The position numbers were made by a program, and so were the translations under genes. From Bacillota bacterium (GTDB taxonomy: Bacteria; Bacillota; GCA-003054495; Carboxydocellales; JAJZTU01): a DNA stretch of 5,040 nucleotides. The notes under the pieces are model-generated. The model was not told the origin of the DNA. It saw only the letters and a list, made by a program, of their open reading frames with translations, and ran no database searches. Below, one piece after another: positions 4,315 to 5,040 of the stretch. Every line of letters begins with the position of its first letter. The stretch's first letter is position 1. The stretch covers positions 1-5,040 of the forward strand of contig JAJZTU010000257.1 of the NCBI GenBank assembly GCA_021848765.1, read 5' to 3'.

Positions 4315-5040
4315 GTGAAAAAATATAATGTTGTAGTGGTTGGAGCATCGGGAGCGGTAGGACATGAACTTCTAAAAATCCTGGCCGAGAGAAATTTTCC
4401 GCTTGATCAACTCCGCTTATGTGCTACCACCCGGTCCGCCGGGAAGGTAATGCAGTTCCAGGGTAAAGACTATGTGGTGGAAGAAACCACTGCCGATTCA
4501 TTTAACGGGATGGATATTGCTCTATTTGCCGGTGGAGCTGCCAGTAAAGAATTTGCCCAGGAAGCGGTGAAGCGCGGGGCGGTTGTAATTGACAACAGCA
4601 GCGCTTTCCGTATGGACCCCGATGTTCCTCTGGTGGTTCCGGAAGTGAACCCTGAGGATGTGAAAAAGCACAAAGGAATCATTGCCAATCCCAACTGTTC
4701 AACCATTCAGATGGTGGTTGCTTTAAAGCCTATTCATGATGCAGCACGTATTAAGCGGGTGGTGGTTTCCACCTACCAGGCAGTTTCCGGGGCCGGCATC
4801 GAAGCTATCGAAGAACTCACCGCCCAGACCAAAGCCGTCCTGGCAGGTGGGGAGTATCCTCCTGAGGTATTTGCCTATCAGATTGCCTTTAACCTCATTC
4901 CACATATTGATGTCTTTACTGACCTGGACTACACTAAAGAAGAATGGAAGATGGTCAATGAAACCAAGAAAATCATGAATGATGATTCTATTGCGGTAAC
5001 CGCCACGACTGTCCGGGTCCCGGTCTACCGGAGTCATTCC
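4315..5040 (+). CDS. asd: aspartate-semialdehyde dehydrogenase, N-terminal 242 residues (3' end outside window)
   Basis: NADP-dependent reduction of aspartyl phosphate to aspartate semialdehyde, the common precursor of lysine, diaminopimelate, threonine, methionine and dipicolinate; cytosolic. The frame is open to the window end. The family has about 335-345 residues, so roughly 100 are missing. The N-terminal nucleotide loop is G-A-S-G-A-V-G at 10-16. DNSSAFR (93-99) carries the arginine that binds phosphate/substrate. NPNCST (125-130) carries the catalytic cysteine C128. Q155 and SGAG (158-161) follow in the expected active-site loop. RVPVYRSHS at 234-242 contains the expected catalytic histidine H241 almost at the edge. 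The start codon is GTG 4315, 8 bases after GGGAGG (4301-4306); no better ATG lies nearby. In related genomes dapG and dapA usually follow, supplying substrate for DapB and DpaAB. Confidence 0.96.
   Translation, partial: MKKYNVVVVGASGAVGHELLKILAERNFPLDQLRLCATTRSAGKVMQFQGKDYVVEETTADSFNGMDIALFAGGAASKEFAQEAVKRGAVVIDNSSAFRMDPDVPLVVPEVNPEDVKKHKGIIANPNCSTIQMVVALKPIHDAARIKRVVVSTYQAVSGAGIEAIEELTAQTKAVLAGGEYPPEVFAYQIAFNLIPHIDVFTDLDYTKEEWKMVNETKKIMNDDSIAVTATTVRVPVYRSHS

Overview
The window looks like the chromosome of an endospore-forming, probably anaerobic Firmicute of the Clostridia (Peptococcaceae / Desulfotomaculum / Pelotomaculum type). The basis is the gene order dut - ymxH - dapB - dpaA - dpaB - asd, all on the plus strand, with dipicolinate synthase (spore-specific) fused into the aspartate/lysine pathway cluster. 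Ribosome binding sites are strong and GGAGG-like, and base composition is intermediate. The species assignment is inference.

Layout. Bases 1-173 hold the C-terminal end of dUTPase. Bases 174-1080 are a gene-free stretch of about 900 bases and the most unusual part of the window. It opens with a rho-independent terminator and two 43-base tandem repeats that each carry another terminator-like hairpin. From about 326 to 950 it folds, by hand, into a large and elaborate RNA-like structure. This has a 217-nt almost fully paired arm (330-546) ending in two hairpins with the same GUCCGU loop, a 23-bp long-range helix (656-678 with 816-838), and a probable pseudoknot (548-564 with 719-731). I cannot match it to a known RNA family from memory, so it is reported as a candidate undescribed large structured non-coding RNA.

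Bases 1081-1350 encode the small PRC-barrel protein YmxH/YlmC. Bases 1379-1725 are a complete regulatory leader: a sigma-A promoter, a hairpin that can compete with riboswitch helix P1, a textbook lysine riboswitch, and an intrinsic terminator. It controls dapB (1727-2530). A 200-base gap follows, with a nested inverted repeat and a possible sigma-K promoter. Then come dpaA (2733-3626) and dpaB (3654-4238), the two subunits of dipicolinate synthase, and the first 242 codons of asd (4315 to the window end).

How the genes work together. Asd makes aspartate semialdehyde, which DapA (not in the window) turns into the dihydrodipicolinate precursor. DapB reduces that intermediate toward diaminopimelate and lysine, while DpaAB oxidises it to dipicolinate for the spore core. 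The lysine riboswitch sits directly before dapB. The dpa genes may have their own late mother-cell promoter, so the two exits from the branch point could be controlled separately.
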